A stretch of 47,654 bases of DNA from a bacterium HR11 (GTDB lineage Bacteria; Acidobacteriota; HRBIN11): assembly GCA_002898535.1 (NCBI GenBank), contig BEHN01000007.1, forward strand, positions 68,946-116,599. Reading direction: 5' to 3'. Below, piece after piece: positions 15,911 to 25,846 of this stretch; the stretch's first letter is position 1, and each line of letters starts with the position of its first letter. The position numbers and the translations under genes are program-made. The notes beneath the pieces are model-generated. The model searched no databases. It saw nothing but the letters and a program-made list of their open reading frames with translations, and was not told the origin of the DNA.

Positions 15911-16680
15911 AGGAACTCCTGGATGGCGTGGGCCAGCTCGTCGGGCGCCTCGACGGGGAGCATGTGGCCGGCGTCGGGGACCATCACGAGGCGAGCGCCC
16001 GGGATGTGTTCGGCCAGGTAATAACTGTATTTGGGTGGCGTCATGACGTCCTGGAGGGCGCCGACGACGAGGGTCGGCGTTCGAATCGCTCCGATGTCAT
16101 TCATCCGGTCAAACGCATTGCAGGCCGAATAGTCCCGTCGTAGCGTGTCCAGAGGCACCTGTTCGAGGCGGGCGCGCGACTGGGCCCGCACGGACTCGGA
16201 GGCGTGGGGTCCGAACAGCCACGCCATCAGCCAGTCGATGGCCTCCCGCTTGGCACCCCGGTCGAGCCAGTCGAGCAGGTCCGGATGGACCCGCAGGCGG
16301 GCGCCCGTCCCGACCAGGACGAGGCCCGCCCACAGGTCCGGATACCGGAGGGCCGCCTCGATGGCGATGGCGCCGCCCATCGAATGGCCGACCAGGACCC
16401 AGGGCGGCGAATAGCGGCTCTGCAGGAATGCGACCAGTTCTTGGGCGTACTCCTCGATGGATGCACAGGCCGGCCCGGCGCTGTGACCGTGGCCCGGCAG
16501 GTCGACGCTCGCATAGGTCCATGTCTCCGGGTCGAGCTCCCGCAGGACCCGGACGACCGCGTTCCAGCCCGTATGGTCCCCGACGGCCCCATGAAGGAAG
16601 ATGACTTGTGGGGGCCGATGGCGACCGTACAGGCGAAGCCACCACCGGTCGGGGTCCGGGACGCGCTCAGGGGCTTGCAT
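15868..16680 (-). CDS. Alpha/beta-hydrolase fold enzyme
   Basis: A 270-aa alpha/beta hydrolase. The oxyanion segment is QVIFLHGAVGDHTGWN, the nucleophile elbow is LVGHSMGGAIAIEAAL (Ser near residue 98), the acid is the Asp in VVGALQDVMTPP, and the catalytic His is in PDAGHMLPVEAPDELA. The substrate is unknown: esterase, lactonase or C-C hydrolase are all possible. The ATG at 16680 lies inside the 3' end of sppA (14-bp overlap), so the two genes form an operon. The final residues IRVFGNSAVRP and the stop are encoded by an octamer array, so the native C-terminus has probably been replaced. The preceding FLSG is where related enzymes normally end. Confidence 0.9.
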   Translation of the reverse strand: MQAPERVPDPDRWWLRLYGRHRPPQVIFLHGAVGDHTGWNAVVRVLRELDPETWTYASVDLPGHGHSAGPACASIEEYAQELVAFLQSRYSPPWVLVGHSMGGAIAIEAALRYPDLWAGLVLVGTGARLRVHPDLLDWLDRGAKREAIDWLMAWLFGPHASESVRAQSRARLEQVPLDTLRRDYSACNAFDRMNDIGAIRTPTLVVGALQDVMTPPKYSYYLAEHIPGARLVMVPDAGHMLPVEAPDELAHAIQEFLSGIRVFGNSAVRP

Positions 16681-18403
16681 GGAAGCCAAACCCTACAGGC
16701 GGCATGACCAGGAGGACCGGGTCTTGGAGCACGGCCAGGTAGGACTCCAGCAAACGAGGCAGGACCCCTCGACCGTCGATGTCCCGACGCAGGCGGGCCG
16801 GGAAGCTATCGCTTTCCCCGATTTCCAGCAGGACCTCCCAGGGCGTCCGCCGCCTCGGATAGACCTTCCACTCGATGCGGGTGTCTTTCGGTTTCTTCAG
16901 GAGGCTCAGGATTTCCTCTTGGGCTTCCGGAAAGCCGCCGAGCCGGTCCACGAGTCGGTGTTCCTGGGCCTGTTCACCCGTCCAGATACGACCCTGGGCG
17001 ATGGCATCGACGGCCTCGTAGCTCATCTTGCGATGCTGAGCGACCTTCGCCACGAACATTTGATAAAAGCGGCCGATCTCTTCCTGCAGGGCGTGAAGCT
17101 GGTCCTCCGTCATGTAAGCGAAGGGCGACCACATACCGGCCTTCGGATTGGCGTATATCTCATAGACGTGGATGCCCAGCTTGTCCATCGTCTTTTGAAA
17201 AACGGGCTTGCCGGCAAACACCCCGATGGAGCCCGTGATCGTCCCGGGCTGGGCCACGATACGGTCGGCGTTCATCGAGATGTAATAGCCTCCCGAGCCG
17301 GCGACGTCGCTCATGCTGACGACGACGACCTTGCCGGCCTTCTTGACCCGCTCGACGGCGGCCAGGATCTGGTCCGAGGCCGTGCCGGACCCGCCGGGAC
17401 TGTCGTTCCGGATCAGGACACACCGGATCGTCTTGTCCCTGGCGATCTCATCCAGCCACTCGACGTACCGCTCCGACCCGATGTTCTCCCCGGGGTTCCC
17501 CCGGCCCGTAAAGATGCCCCCGACGGCGAACACCAGGGCGCACCGGACCCGCTCCCGTCCCTTCGGCTCCGGCATGGCGTCGTAGTAGCGCCGCAGGCTG
17601 ACCCACCGGTCGGACCACTCGGTCCGCATCCGCTGTTCGAATTCGGACCACGGCTCGATCCGGTCGATCAGCTTGGCCGCCAGGGCGCTTTCAGCCGTGA
17701 AGATCCCGCGAGCGACCAGGTCGGCCCACCGGTCCCGGGGGATGGGCCGGCCCCGGACGACTGAGTCTCGATACTGCCGGTCCAGCGACGTCGCGATCCA
17801 CGTCAGCATCTCCCGGACTTCCGGGGAAATCGACTCCTTCGTGAACACGTCGGCGGCGCTCTTGTAAGGGCCGTACTGGACCATCTGAAACTCGATGCCC
17901 AGCTTGTCTAAAAAGCCCTTCAGGGCCATGAAGGCCCCCCGGACCCCGTTGAGGACCAGGAAGCCTCCCGGTGGGGCCGTGACCGAGTCGGCCGCGCTGG
18001 CGACCAGATAACCGGCGTCGCCGACTTCCTCGACGTAGGCGGCGACCTTCTTCCCCGACTGACGGAAGCGCTGAAGGGCGGCGTGCAGTTCCTGGAGCTT
18101 GGCCAGACCGGCCGAGACGTCGCGGACGACCAGGACGAGGCCCCGGACCCGGTCGTCCTGCCGGGCTGTATCGATGGCCCGGACCATCTCCCACACGCTG
18201 AGGGGTCGCCGGACCTGGAAGACCTCCCAGGGCGTGAAGGGGACGAACTCCATCAGCTCGCCCTGCAGGTCGAGCCGCAGGACAAACGACCGGGGCAGGG
18301 GCGCCCGCCCGACGGCCTGCTGGAAGAAATACACCCCGGCGATGATCAAGAAACCCAAGAGGGCTAAAGCGATCAGACAACCGACGAGAGTCCGCCGCTT
18401 CAT
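16667..18403 (-). CDS. sppA: Signal peptide peptidase SppA (67-kDa type)
   Basis: SppA is a membrane-bound serine/lysine protease that clears cleaved signal peptides. The 578-aa protein has one N-terminal membrane anchor (residues 6-27, LVGCLIALALLGFLIIAGVY) and two S49 domains in tandem. The catalytic Lys is K181 in YGPYKSAAD (N-terminal domain) and the nucleophile is S370 in DVAGSGGYYIS, as in E. coli SppA. RNDSPGGSGTASDQI and PGTITGSIGVFAGKP are further family blocks. I used the ATG at 18403 after GGAGGTGGGTG. Its 3' end overlaps the alpha/beta-hydrolase gene. The last 60 residues beyond the peptidase fold have no clear match. Confidence 0.95.
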   Translation of the reverse strand: MKRRTLVGCLIALALLGFLIIAGVYFFQQAVGRAPLPRSFVLRLDLQGELMEFVPFTPWEVFQVRRPLSVWEMVRAIDTARQDDRVRGLVLVVRDVSAGLAKLQELHAALQRFRQSGKKVAAYVEEVGDAGYLVASAADSVTAPPGGFLVLNGVRGAFMALKGFLDKLGIEFQMVQYGPYKSAADVFTKESISPEVREMLTWIATSLDRQYRDSVVRGRPIPRDRWADLVARGIFTAESALAAKLIDRIEPWSEFEQRMRTEWSDRWVSLRRYYDAMPEPKGRERVRCALVFAVGGIFTGRGNPGENIGSERYVEWLDEIARDKTIRCVLIRNDSPGGSGTASDQILAAVERVKKAGKVVVVSMSDVAGSGGYYISMNADRIVAQPGTITGSIGVFAGKPVFQKTMDKLGIHVYEIYANPKAGMWSPFAYMTEDQLHALQEEIGRFYQMFVAKVAQHRKMSYEAVDAIAQGRIWTGEQAQEHRLVDRLGGFPEAQEEILSLLKKPKDTRIEWKVYPRRRTPWEVLLEIGESDSFPARLRRDIDGRGVLPRLLESYLAVLQDPVLLVMPPVGFGFHASP

Positions 18404-18857
18404 CACCCACCTCCGCGACCCGGGGCCCCCGGAGCGCATCCGGCCGAGCGCGACCCGATGATAACAAATCCGTTCAGTTCGGGAAAGTCCCGGCCAGATC
18501 GACTTTTGCCGACCCTTCGACCTTCAGGTTTTGGGACGGCGTGACGACGCCGATGCGGACCCTTCCGCCCGGACGACGGCTTCTTTTTCAAACTCCGTCC
18601 CGCCATCCCGCCGGCCCTTTGTCGGTCCCGGCCCCCGAGACACGCCTGTCTTACTCCCTGAGAAGCCCATCCGGACGGGCCCGGCGGCCGGGCTCGCGAC
18701 ACGATGAGACACGGGGACGCCCGCGACGACCCCCCCCCCCCAAGATTCCGCATCCATCCAGCATTTTTGCCTTTGGCACAGACCTTGTAAGAGGCCCCCC
18801 TCGGAAAGCACGTCCCTTCCAGGGTCGGAGCTCGAAACGTTCGAGGAGGTCGGTGCC
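18404..18857. other. Intergenic region with poly-C tract
   Basis: The gap between the divergent sppA and the small secreted protein gene has no credible gene. It holds a run of about 12 C (18730-18741) and the sigma54-like promoter at 18774-18790. Open frames here are GC-driven shadows. Confidence 0.6.
18774..18790 (+). promoter_or_regulatory. Possible sigma54 (-24/-12) promoter
   Basis: TGGCAC is followed by five bases and TTGTAA, against the consensus TGGCAC-N5-TTGCW. The GG and G positions have the correct spacing and a T-rich stretch lies just upstream. The one departure is T for C in the -12 GC pair. The start of transcription would be near 18800, 58 bases before the next gene. No activator site was recognised. 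Confidence 0.4.
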
Positions 18858-19142
18858 ATGAAAGGTCGGACGCTGGGTTTCCCGATAGCCCTCATCCTCT
18901 TCGTCGCGACGGCCCTCGCCGGGGTCCCCACGGGCGGAAGCCCCCGAGCGACCGTCACCGTGACGGCGTACGTCCTCCCCAAGAGCACCTGCACGCTGGG
19001 CTCCCCGAGCCCGGCGGCGGCCGGACGGCCTGCCGTCTGGTGCGAGACCCCTGCCGCTCAGCCGAACCCGGTCGTACGGGTCGAGCGGGTCGAGTCCGAG
19101 CGGCCCGGCGTCCCGAAAGCCGTCCTGACGGTCCTGCCCTGA
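18858..19142 (+). CDS. Small secreted protein of unknown function
   Basis: A 94-aa protein with a typical signal peptide (MKGRTLGFPIALILFVATAL, cleavage probably after ALA near residue 21). The mature part starts GVPTGGSPRATVTVTAYVLP and has two Cys (in KSTCTLGS and AVWCETP) that may form a disulfide. It is Pro/Val-rich with no recognised domain. The ATVTVTAYVLPKSTC segment recalls the first strand of spore-coat U/pilin-like subunits, but the protein is too short for such a fold. GAGGAGGT sits well placed before the ATG. The stop codon runs straight into a repeat region. Confidence 0.65.
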   Translation: MKGRTLGFPIALILFVATALAGVPTGGSPRATVTVTAYVLPKSTCTLGSPSPAAAGRPAVWCETPAAQPNPVVRVERVESERPGVPKAVLTVLP

Positions 19143-19425
19143 TTCGGCGGTCCGGGAATTCGGGAACTCGGGAGTCCGGGAGTTCGGGGATTCGGCAGAT
19201 GGGCAGTTCGGCAGTCGGCAGTTCGGCGGGTGGGCAGATAGAAAGCCACGGTCCTGGGCCGACGGGCCGGCCCGACCGCCGCCGTCCCCGGCGGCTCCTA
19301 CATAGATAACCCCGGGGGTCGTCTCTACCCTTGTATCTTCTATCTGCCCACCTGCCGACTGCCAAACTGCCCATCTGCCGAGTCCCCGAATTCCCGAACT
19401 CCCGAATGGCCGAACTGCCCATGGC
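19143..19425. repeat. Long palindromic array region between convergent genes
   Basis: A left arm of CCGGGAAT/TCGGGAAC octamers then GGCAGATG-type octamers leads to a centre (GTCCTGGGCCGACGGGCC). A right arm of CTGCCCAC octamers then CCCGAATT octamers mirrors it. The order of families is reversed, so the whole is a large imperfect palindrome. It fills the gap between two converging genes and ends two bases before the thiO stop, a position suited to transcription termination from both sides. No CAGAGCCG ends are present. Confidence 0.75.
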
Positions 19426-19427
19426 CG

Positions 19428-20534
19428 TCATCGGAAGCGCTCGTACAGGAAGGGGCGGAGGGCTGGCGGGACCTGGCCCGTGCGGAGGTACTCGACGATC
19501 AGCTCGGCCGTGATGGGCATCAGCAGGATGCCGTGGCGAAAGTGACCCGTGGCGACGACGAGGTTCTCGACGGGCGTCGGGCCGAGGACCGGCTTGTGGT
19601 CCGGCGTCGTGGGCCGGAAGCCGACCAGGATGTCGGCCAGGACCATGTCGTAGATGCCCGGGACCATCTCGTAGGCGCCTTCTAAGAGCGTGTAGATCCC
19701 GCCGGCCGTCGGATAGGGGTCGAAGCCGACCTCCTCTTGGGTAGCGCCGACGACGAGGCGGTCCGGCTTGGGGACGAGGTACGCCTGAAAGCCCCGCACG
19801 ACCCGCTCCGGCATGGGGGCCGTCGCCGTCGGCTTCAGGATCAGGACCTGGCCCTTGACGGGTCGGAGGGGAATCGGTAGGGCCTCTCGCACGTCCGGGA
19901 TCTGGGGACTCCAGGGCCCGGCCGCCAGGACGTAGACGTCGGCCTGGAAGAAGCCGCGGGCCGTCTCGACGCCCGTGCATCGGCCGTCGGCGAGGACGAT
20001 GCGCTCGACGGGCGTGTCCTCCAGGACCTGGACGCCGGCCCGGCCGAGCGCTTCCCGGAGGGCCCGGATCAACTGCCAGTTGTCGATCTGGTGGTCTCCC
20101 GGCGAGTAGAGGGCCCCGGCGATGTGCAGGGACAGGGCCGGCTCCAACTGATGGGCCTCCCGGGGGGTCAGGAGCCGGACGGCGGGGTCGAGCCGGTGGT
20201 ACAGCTCAAAGAAGTGCTGGACGTAGCCCCACTCGTCGGGGTCGCGGGCGACCACGAGGGTGCCCATCGTCCGGAAATGGAGGGGAATGCCCGTCTCCCG
20301 TTCCAGGCGCTCGACCCACTCGGGATAGCGGGCCAGGCTGGCCGCATTCAGGTGATACATCTCCTCTTCGCCGAACTGGGCCTCGACGACGGGGACCAGC
20401 ATGCCGGCCGCCGCCCGAGACGTCGCCTGGCCGCAGTGATTCCGCTCGACCAGCGTGACGGACCACCCCTGGCGACGGGCCTCGTAGGCGATGCCCATCC
20501 CGATGACGCCGCCGCCGATGACCAGCACGTGCAT
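19428..20534 (-). CDS. thiO: FAD-dependent glycine oxidase-like protein (ThiO)
   Basis: A 368-aa member of the D-amino acid oxidase/glycine oxidase family. ThiO oxidises glycine to dehydroglycine for thiazole synthesis in the thiamine pathway. The N-terminus MHVLVIGGGVIGMGIAYEAR is the FAD-binding Rossmann motif. Others are RAAAGMLVPV, PVKGQVLIL, ATGHFRHGILLMP and GFRPTTPDHKPVLGP, all typical of ThiO. The ATG at 20534 follows GAGGTCGGCCCC. The frame continues upstream only through a TIR element. No other thiamine genes lie nearby, so a role in amine or amino acid oxidation outside thiamine synthesis remains possible. Confidence 0.88.
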   Translation of the reverse strand: MHVLVIGGGVIGMGIAYEARRQGWSVTLVERNHCGQATSRAAAGMLVPVVEAQFGEEEMYHLNAASLARYPEWVERLERETGIPLHFRTMGTLVVARDPDEWGYVQHFFELYHRLDPAVRLLTPREAHQLEPALSLHIAGALYSPGDHQIDNWQLIRALREALGRAGVQVLEDTPVERIVLADGRCTGVETARGFFQADVYVLAAGPWSPQIPDVREALPIPLRPVKGQVLILKPTATAPMPERVVRGFQAYLVPKPDRLVVGATQEEVGFDPYPTAGGIYTLLEGAYEMVPGIYDMVLADILVGFRPTTPDHKPVLGPTPVENLVVATGHFRHGILLMPITAELIVEYLRTGQVPPALRPFLYERFR

Positions 20535-20553
20535 GGGGCCGACCTCGGAAATA

Positions 20554-20809
20554 GCAGAGCCGTTCGATTCGTGAAAACCCGCATGGATTCGGCTTTTTCC
20601 ACCCTTCGGGAAGGACGGTTTTTCAAGCTTTGGCAGATAGGCAGTTCGGCAGATGGGCAGATGGTCCCAAAAGCCCCGGGGCTGATCCTTGCCCACCCGG
20701 CTTCTATCTGCCTATCTGCCGACCTGCCCATCTGCCGGATGTTTGAAACATCGTGCTTCCCGGGCGTTGGGAAAGGTCGCTCCGACCGCCATTCTCACGA
20801 ACCGAATAT
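20554..20809. mobile_element. TIR element, near-identical to the copy at 30315-30574
   Basis: The left end GCAGAGCCGTTCGATTCGTG follows TA (20552-20553). Inside are a GGCAGATA octamer arm, the centre CCCAAAAGCCCCGGGGCTGA, the complementary CTGCCTAT arm and a right end that stops at GAACCGAAT. The last bases are replaced by a further array. Base for base it matches the reverse complement of the element at 30315-30574 with few differences. Confidence 0.88.
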
Positions 20810-20876
20810 CTGCCCACCTGCCGACTGCCGAACTGCCCACTGCCCACCTGCCGAACTCCCGAACTCCCGAACTGCC

Positions 20877-20880
<4 letters not shown>
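20808..20880. repeat. CTGCCCAC and CCCGAACT octamer arrays reaching the dihydrolipoyl dehydrogenase stop
   Basis: Units CTGCCCAC, CTGCCGAC, TGCCGAAC, TGCCCACT are followed by CCCGAACT x3. The array joins the truncated right end of the neighbouring element to the stop codon of the dehydrogenase gene (TAG at 20877-20879, minus strand). Confidence 0.7.
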
Positions 20881-22271
<1,391 letters not shown>

Positions 22272-22291
22272 CGGTCGTCCCTCCCCGTCGA

Positions 22292-22402
22292 AAGACCATG
22301 GACCACAGACTACAGACCATAGACTTAGACTTATCCCGGCCGCCGGAATGGCCTCGGCCTTCCGGCGAGCCGCTGTCTTAGGCCGATGGGTCTATGGTCT
22401 TC
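22292..22402. repeat. TATGGTC-type array (family B) around the cysteine desulfurase stop codon
   Basis: Units AAGACCATG, GACCACAG, ACTACAG, ACCATAG lie upstream. A GGCCGCCGGAATGGCCTCGG segment is in the centre, and GGGTCTATGGTCTTC closes on the other side. The TAG stop of the cysteine desulfurase (minus strand, 22392-22394) is the TAG of one CCATAGACC unit. Confidence 0.7.
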
Positions 22403-23534
22403 TATTCGCCTGGATCTCCCGGAACGCCGTCAGCAGGGCCGCCAGGTCGTCCCACGTCGTGTCCCGTCCGAGGCTGACCCGGAGGGAGCCCCGCACGACC
22501 TCCGGCGGCACGCCCATCGCCTGGAGGACGTGGCTCGGCTCGAGGCGACCGCTCGAGCAGGCGCTCCCCGTCGAGACGGCAAAGCCCTCCAGGTCGAGCC
22601 GCATCATCAGGGCCTCCCCGTCGGCCCCCGGGAAACTGAACATGCTCGTGTTCGGGACCCGTAGCGCCTTTTGGCCGTGGATCCACACGTCGGGGAACGC
22701 CTGACGGAGCTCGGCCTCGAAGCGGTCCCGGAGCCCCGCCAGCCGCTCGGCCTCGGCGACCCACCGTTCGGCGATGTACCGACAGGCCGCGCCGAGGCCG
22801 ACGATGCCCGGTACGTTCTCGGTCCCCGACCGGCGACCCCGCTCCTGGAATCCCCCATAAATGATGGGCGTCAGGTCCACGCCCTGCCGGACGTATAGGG
22901 CCCCGACGCCCTTCGGGCCGTAAATCTTGTGGGCCGACAGACTCAGGAGGTCGCATCCCCAGCGGCGGGGCTCCACCGGGAGCTTCCCGACGGCCTGGAC
23001 GGCGTCCACGTGGAAGAAAATCTCCCGCTCCCGACAGAGGGCCCCGATGGCCTCGACGGGCTGGACGACGCCCGTCTCGTTGTTGGCCGCCATGACGGAG
23101 ACGAGGACCGTGTCGGGTCGGAGCATTTCTCGAAAGCGGTCGAGGTCGACGATGCCGTCGGCCGTCACGGGGATCAGCTCGACGTCGAAGCCCTCATATC
23201 GAAGGGCCTTGGCCGCTTCGAGGACGGCCGGATGCTCGATGGCCGAAACGAGAATGTGGCGGCCCCGGCGGGCATACTGGCGGGCGACCCCCTGGACGGC
23301 CAGGTTGTCGGCCTCCGTCCCGCCGGACGTGAAGACGATCTCCCGGGGCTCGACGCCCAGCAGGGCCGCCACGGCCTCCCGGGCGTCGTCGACGGCCTGC
23401 TTGGCGACCTGTCCTTCCCAGTGGACGCTCGAGGCATTGCCGAAGCGGTCCCGCAGGAAGGGGAGCATCGCCTCCAGGACTTCGGGGGCGACGGGCGTCG
23501 TGGCGTTGTAATCCAGGTAAATGCGTCGGGCCAT
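22392..23534 (-). CDS. Cysteine desulfurase (IscS/NifS family)
   Basis: This PLP enzyme takes sulfur from cysteine for Fe-S clusters, thiamine, molybdopterin and tRNA thiolation. The 380-aa protein begins MARRIYLDYNATTPV. Key features are the GGTEADN motif, His101 in SAIEHPAV, Lys203 in SLSAHKIYGPKG (Schiff base) and Cys326 in STGSACSSG (persulfide loop). The short distance between these fits the group I (IscS/NifS) type. GGAGAAGGG precedes the ATG at 23534. The upstream extension of the frame is array-encoded. No IscU or Isc regulator lies next to it. The stop is in a heptamer array. Confidence 0.93.
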   Translation of the reverse strand: MARRIYLDYNATTPVAPEVLEAMLPFLRDRFGNASSVHWEGQVAKQAVDDAREAVAALLGVEPREIVFTSGGTEADNLAVQGVARQYARRGRHILVSAIEHPAVLEAAKALRYEGFDVELIPVTADGIVDLDRFREMLRPDTVLVSVMAANNETGVVQPVEAIGALCREREIFFHVDAVQAVGKLPVEPRRWGCDLLSLSAHKIYGPKGVGALYVRQGVDLTPIIYGGFQERGRRSGTENVPGIVGLGAACRYIAERWVAEAERLAGLRDRFEAELRQAFPDVWIHGQKALRVPNTSMFSFPGADGEALMMRLDLEGFAVSTGSACSSGRLEPSHVLQAMGVPPEVVRGSLRVSLGRDTTWDDLAALLTAFREIQANRRP

Positions 23535-23567
23535 CGTCCCTTCTCCGGCCTTAGGATAGAGGCCGAT

Positions 23568-23622
23568 CGAGAATAGGGCAATAAGGCAATAAGGCAGGTC
23601 GGCAGATAGGCAGGTAGGGGGC
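23568..23622. repeat. GGCAATAA octamer array (family I)
   Basis: Units AGGGCAAT, AAGGCAAT, AAGGCAGG, TCGGCAGA, TAGGCAGG directly upstream of the cysteine desulfurase. Similar GGCAATAA units occur at 30279-30306 and 38183-38205. Confidence 0.65.
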
Positions 23623-24243
23623 GGTGATCGACCCATGGGAGATGGCCCTCGCCGAACGCCGGAGGAGTTATCATCTTGCCTGAGCGTTTATCACTTCCAT
23701 GAGGCGGCCTCGGCGGACGGCCCCCATGCCAAGACACGGAGTTGGAGGCCACGGGAGATGTGGCCGGATGAAGCGGACACCCAGCCGGACCCGGCAGGCC
23801 AGGGGCCAGGCGCACAGGAGACGGCTCCGCGGGTTCCTCGGCGACGAGGCGGACGACGGCTTCAGCTCCAGGAGGCCGCCCCCTGGACCGGGATCGCCCG
23901 AGGCCACCCGCATCTTGAGGTCGTGATGCCCTTCCGTCCTGTCGAGAGCGGCCCGCGCCCAGGAGCCGAAGGCGTTGGGCCGTGAGCCGAGGGTTCCGCC
24001 AGAGCCGGTCGAGCCGATTCCAGGCACGGCCGAGTTGAATCCCCAGCCGGACGAAACGACGGGGCCGGGGCCCCAAAGCCGGGGCCGCCATCCCCAGGGC
24101 CGGGGTCTTCGGCGGGGAGCGGCGACTTCCCCCTGGGGTATCGTGTCATGGGGCCCATGGGTCTCACCTCCGTCTTCCCATCGGAGGCGACCTGGGGCCC
24201 TTGGCCTACCCCAAAAGTGATAAGCGGTCAGTACCTCGGACGT
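23623..24243. other. Unassigned 0.6-kb intergenic region
   Basis: Between the divergent cysteine desulfurase and acpP lies about 0.6 kb with no gene I can defend. Open frames on both strands are Gly/Pro/Arg-rich and lack ribosome sites. The sequence has several GC-rich inverted repeats (for example GGGGCCGGGGCCCC near 24060). I looked for RNase P RNA, tmRNA, SRP RNA and tRNA hallmarks and found none. Confidence 0.5.
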
Positions 24244-24272
24244 TTGCATTTTCCCGGCCTGTCGTCTAAGAT
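24244..24272 (+). promoter_or_regulatory. Sigma70-type promoter for acpP-fabF
   Basis: TTGCAT, 17 bp, then TAAGAT. Transcription would start near 24279 with a leader of about 32 nt to the acpP start codon. Confidence 0.55.
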
Positions 24273-24310
24273 GAGGCCCCATCGAGTCCAATGGCGACAG
24301 GAGGCGTCCT

Positions 24311-24571
24311 ATGCAAGACCACCGGGAAATCGAGCAAAAAGTCGTTCAAATCATCGCTGAGCAGTTGGACAAGGACCCCACTCAGATTCGGATGGAGTCT
24401 CGGTTTATCGAGGACCTGGGCGCGGACTCGCTGGACGTCATGCAGATCGTGATGAACCTGGAAGAGGCCTTTGGGATTCAGATCTCCGAGGAGGACACGG
24501 AAAAAATCCGGACCGTGGGGGACGCAGTCCAGTTTATCGCTCAGTACATGTCCCGGTCGGCCTCGACGTGA
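24311..24571 (+). CDS. acpP: Acyl carrier protein
   Basis: The 86-aa protein carries growing fatty acyl chains on a 4'-phosphopantetheine arm. The attachment site is Ser40 in EDLGADSLDVMQIVM. It is acidic and helical throughout, of normal ACP length, with an ITP-like central segment. AGGAGG lies seven bases before the ATG. fabF starts 30 bp downstream, the common acpP-fabF order, so this is the housekeeping fatty acid ACP and not a secondary-metabolism one. Confidence 0.97.
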   Translation: MQDHREIEQKVVQIIAEQLDKDPTQIRMESRFIEDLGADSLDVMQIVMNLEEAFGIQISEEDTEKIRTVGDAVQFIAQYMSRSAST

Positions 24572-24601
24572 GGCCGGCGGGTTCGTCTGAGGGAGACCCC
24601 G

Positions 24602-25846
24602 ATGACCCGTCGAGTCGTCGTCACCGGTATCGGGATGGTCACGCCGCTCCATCCGACGACGGAGGGGAGCTGGGAGGCTTTGGTCGCCGGTCAAAGCGGT
24701 GTTGGCTACGTAACGCGATACGAACTGGGGGAGGACTTTCCGGTCCGTATCGCCGCCGAGGTCAAGGGCTTCGACCCCCTGCCGTACATCGACAAGAAAG
24801 ACTTACGGAAGATGGACCTCTTCATCCAGTACGCCGTGGCGGCGACCGAGCAGGCCCTCGAGATGGCCCGCTATCGGGTCCGACCCGAGGAGGCGGACCG
24901 GGTCGCCGTCATCATCGGCTCCGGCATCGGCGGGTTTCCCATGATCGAGGAGATGCACAAGACCCTCTTGGAGAAGGGGCCCCGCCGGATCTGGCCGGCC
25001 TTCATCCCGGCCGTCATCGTGAATATGGCCGCCGGCGTCGTCTCGATCCGGACCGGCGCCAAGGGCCCCAACGTGGCCCCGTGCACGGCCTGTTCGACGG
25101 GTGCCCACGCCATCGGGGACGCCTTTAAGCTGATCCAGCGGGGGGCCGCCGACGTGGCCATCGCCGGCGGGGCCGAGGCGGCCATCACGCCCTTGGCCAT
25201 CGCCGGCTTTGCCGCCATGCACGCCCTATCGACCCGGAACGACGCCCCGGAGAAGGCCAGCCGCCCCTTCGATGCTCAGCGGGACGGCTTTGTGATGGGA
25301 GAGGGCGCCGGGATCCTGATCCTGGAGTCCCTGGAGCATGCCCTGGACCGGGGGGCCGACATCTTATGCGAGATCGTCGGTTATGGTCTGAACAGCGACG
25401 CCTACCACATCACGGCCCCCTGCGCCGACGGGGACGGGGCCATCCGGGTCATGCGGATGGCCCTCCAGGACGCCCGGATGGCCCCCGAAGAGGTCGACTA
25501 CATCAACGCCCACGGGACGTCCACGCCCTTGAACGACAAGATCGAGACCTTGGCCATTAAGGCCGTCTTTGGGGACCACGCCCGGAAGCTGGCCATCAGC
25601 TCGACGAAGTCGATGATGGGTCACCTCTTGGGCGCCGCCGGCGGCGTCGAGGCGGCCGTCTGCGTGCTGGCCATCCGCCACGGCGTCATCCCACCGACGA
25701 TCAACTACGAATATCCGGACCCCGAGTGCGACCTGGACTACGTCCCCAATCAGGCCCGCCGTCAAGACGTTCGGGTCGCCATGACGAACTCCTTCGGGTT
25801 TGGGGGCACCAACGCCTGCCTGATCTTTAAGCGGTATGAAGACTAA
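24602..25846 (+). CDS. fabF: 3-oxoacyl-ACP synthase II
   Basis: FabF elongates acyl-ACP by condensation with malonyl-ACP. The 414-aa protein has the nucleophile Cys164 in [16 protein letters not shown] and the two catalytic His in [11 protein letters not shown] and [12 protein letters not shown], plus the terminal [15 protein letters not shown]. It begins [16 protein letters not shown] after GAGGGAGACC. The final TAA is peculiar: its first two bases appear to be the TA target of a TIR element and its last A is the element's first base, so the insertion lies exactly at the stop codon. Confidence 0.97.
   Translation: MTRRVVVTGIGMVTPLHPTTEGSWEALVAGQSGVGYVTRYELGEDFPVRIAAEVKGFDPLPYIDKKDLRKMDLFIQYAVAATEQALEMARYRVRPEEADRVAVIIGSGIGGFPMIEEMHKTLLEKGPRRIWPAFIPAVIVNMAAGVVSIRTGAKGPNVAPCTACSTGAHAIGDAFKLIQRGAADVAIAGGAEAAITPLAIAGFAAMHALSTRNDAPEKASRPFDAQRDGFVMGEGAGILILESLEHALDRGADILCEIVGYGLNSDAYHITAPCADGDGAIRVMRMALQDARMAPEEVDYINAHGTSTPLNDKIETLAIKAVFGDHARKLAISSTKSMMGHLLGAAGGVEAAVCVLAIRHGVIPPTINYEYPDPECDLDYVPNQARRQDVRVAMTNSFGFGGTNACLIFKRYED

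Noticed and set aside
16601-17764. Long plus-strand frame opposite sppA
   Set aside because: It lies entirely antisense to SppA, whose catalytic residues are clear. No ribosome site or domain.
18403-18994. Frames opposite the small secreted protein and sppA promoter region
   Set aside because: They lack ribosome sites and domains, and one spans the poly-C tract.
20535-20696. N-terminal extension of the ThiO frame
   Set aside because: The extra 54 residues are encoded by the TIR element. The Rossmann motif starts at the ATG at 20534 with a ribosome site.
23671-24291. 206-residue frame in the gap before acpP
   Set aside because: Gly/Pro/Arg composition, no ribosome site and no recognised domain. 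A real gene here cannot be shown.
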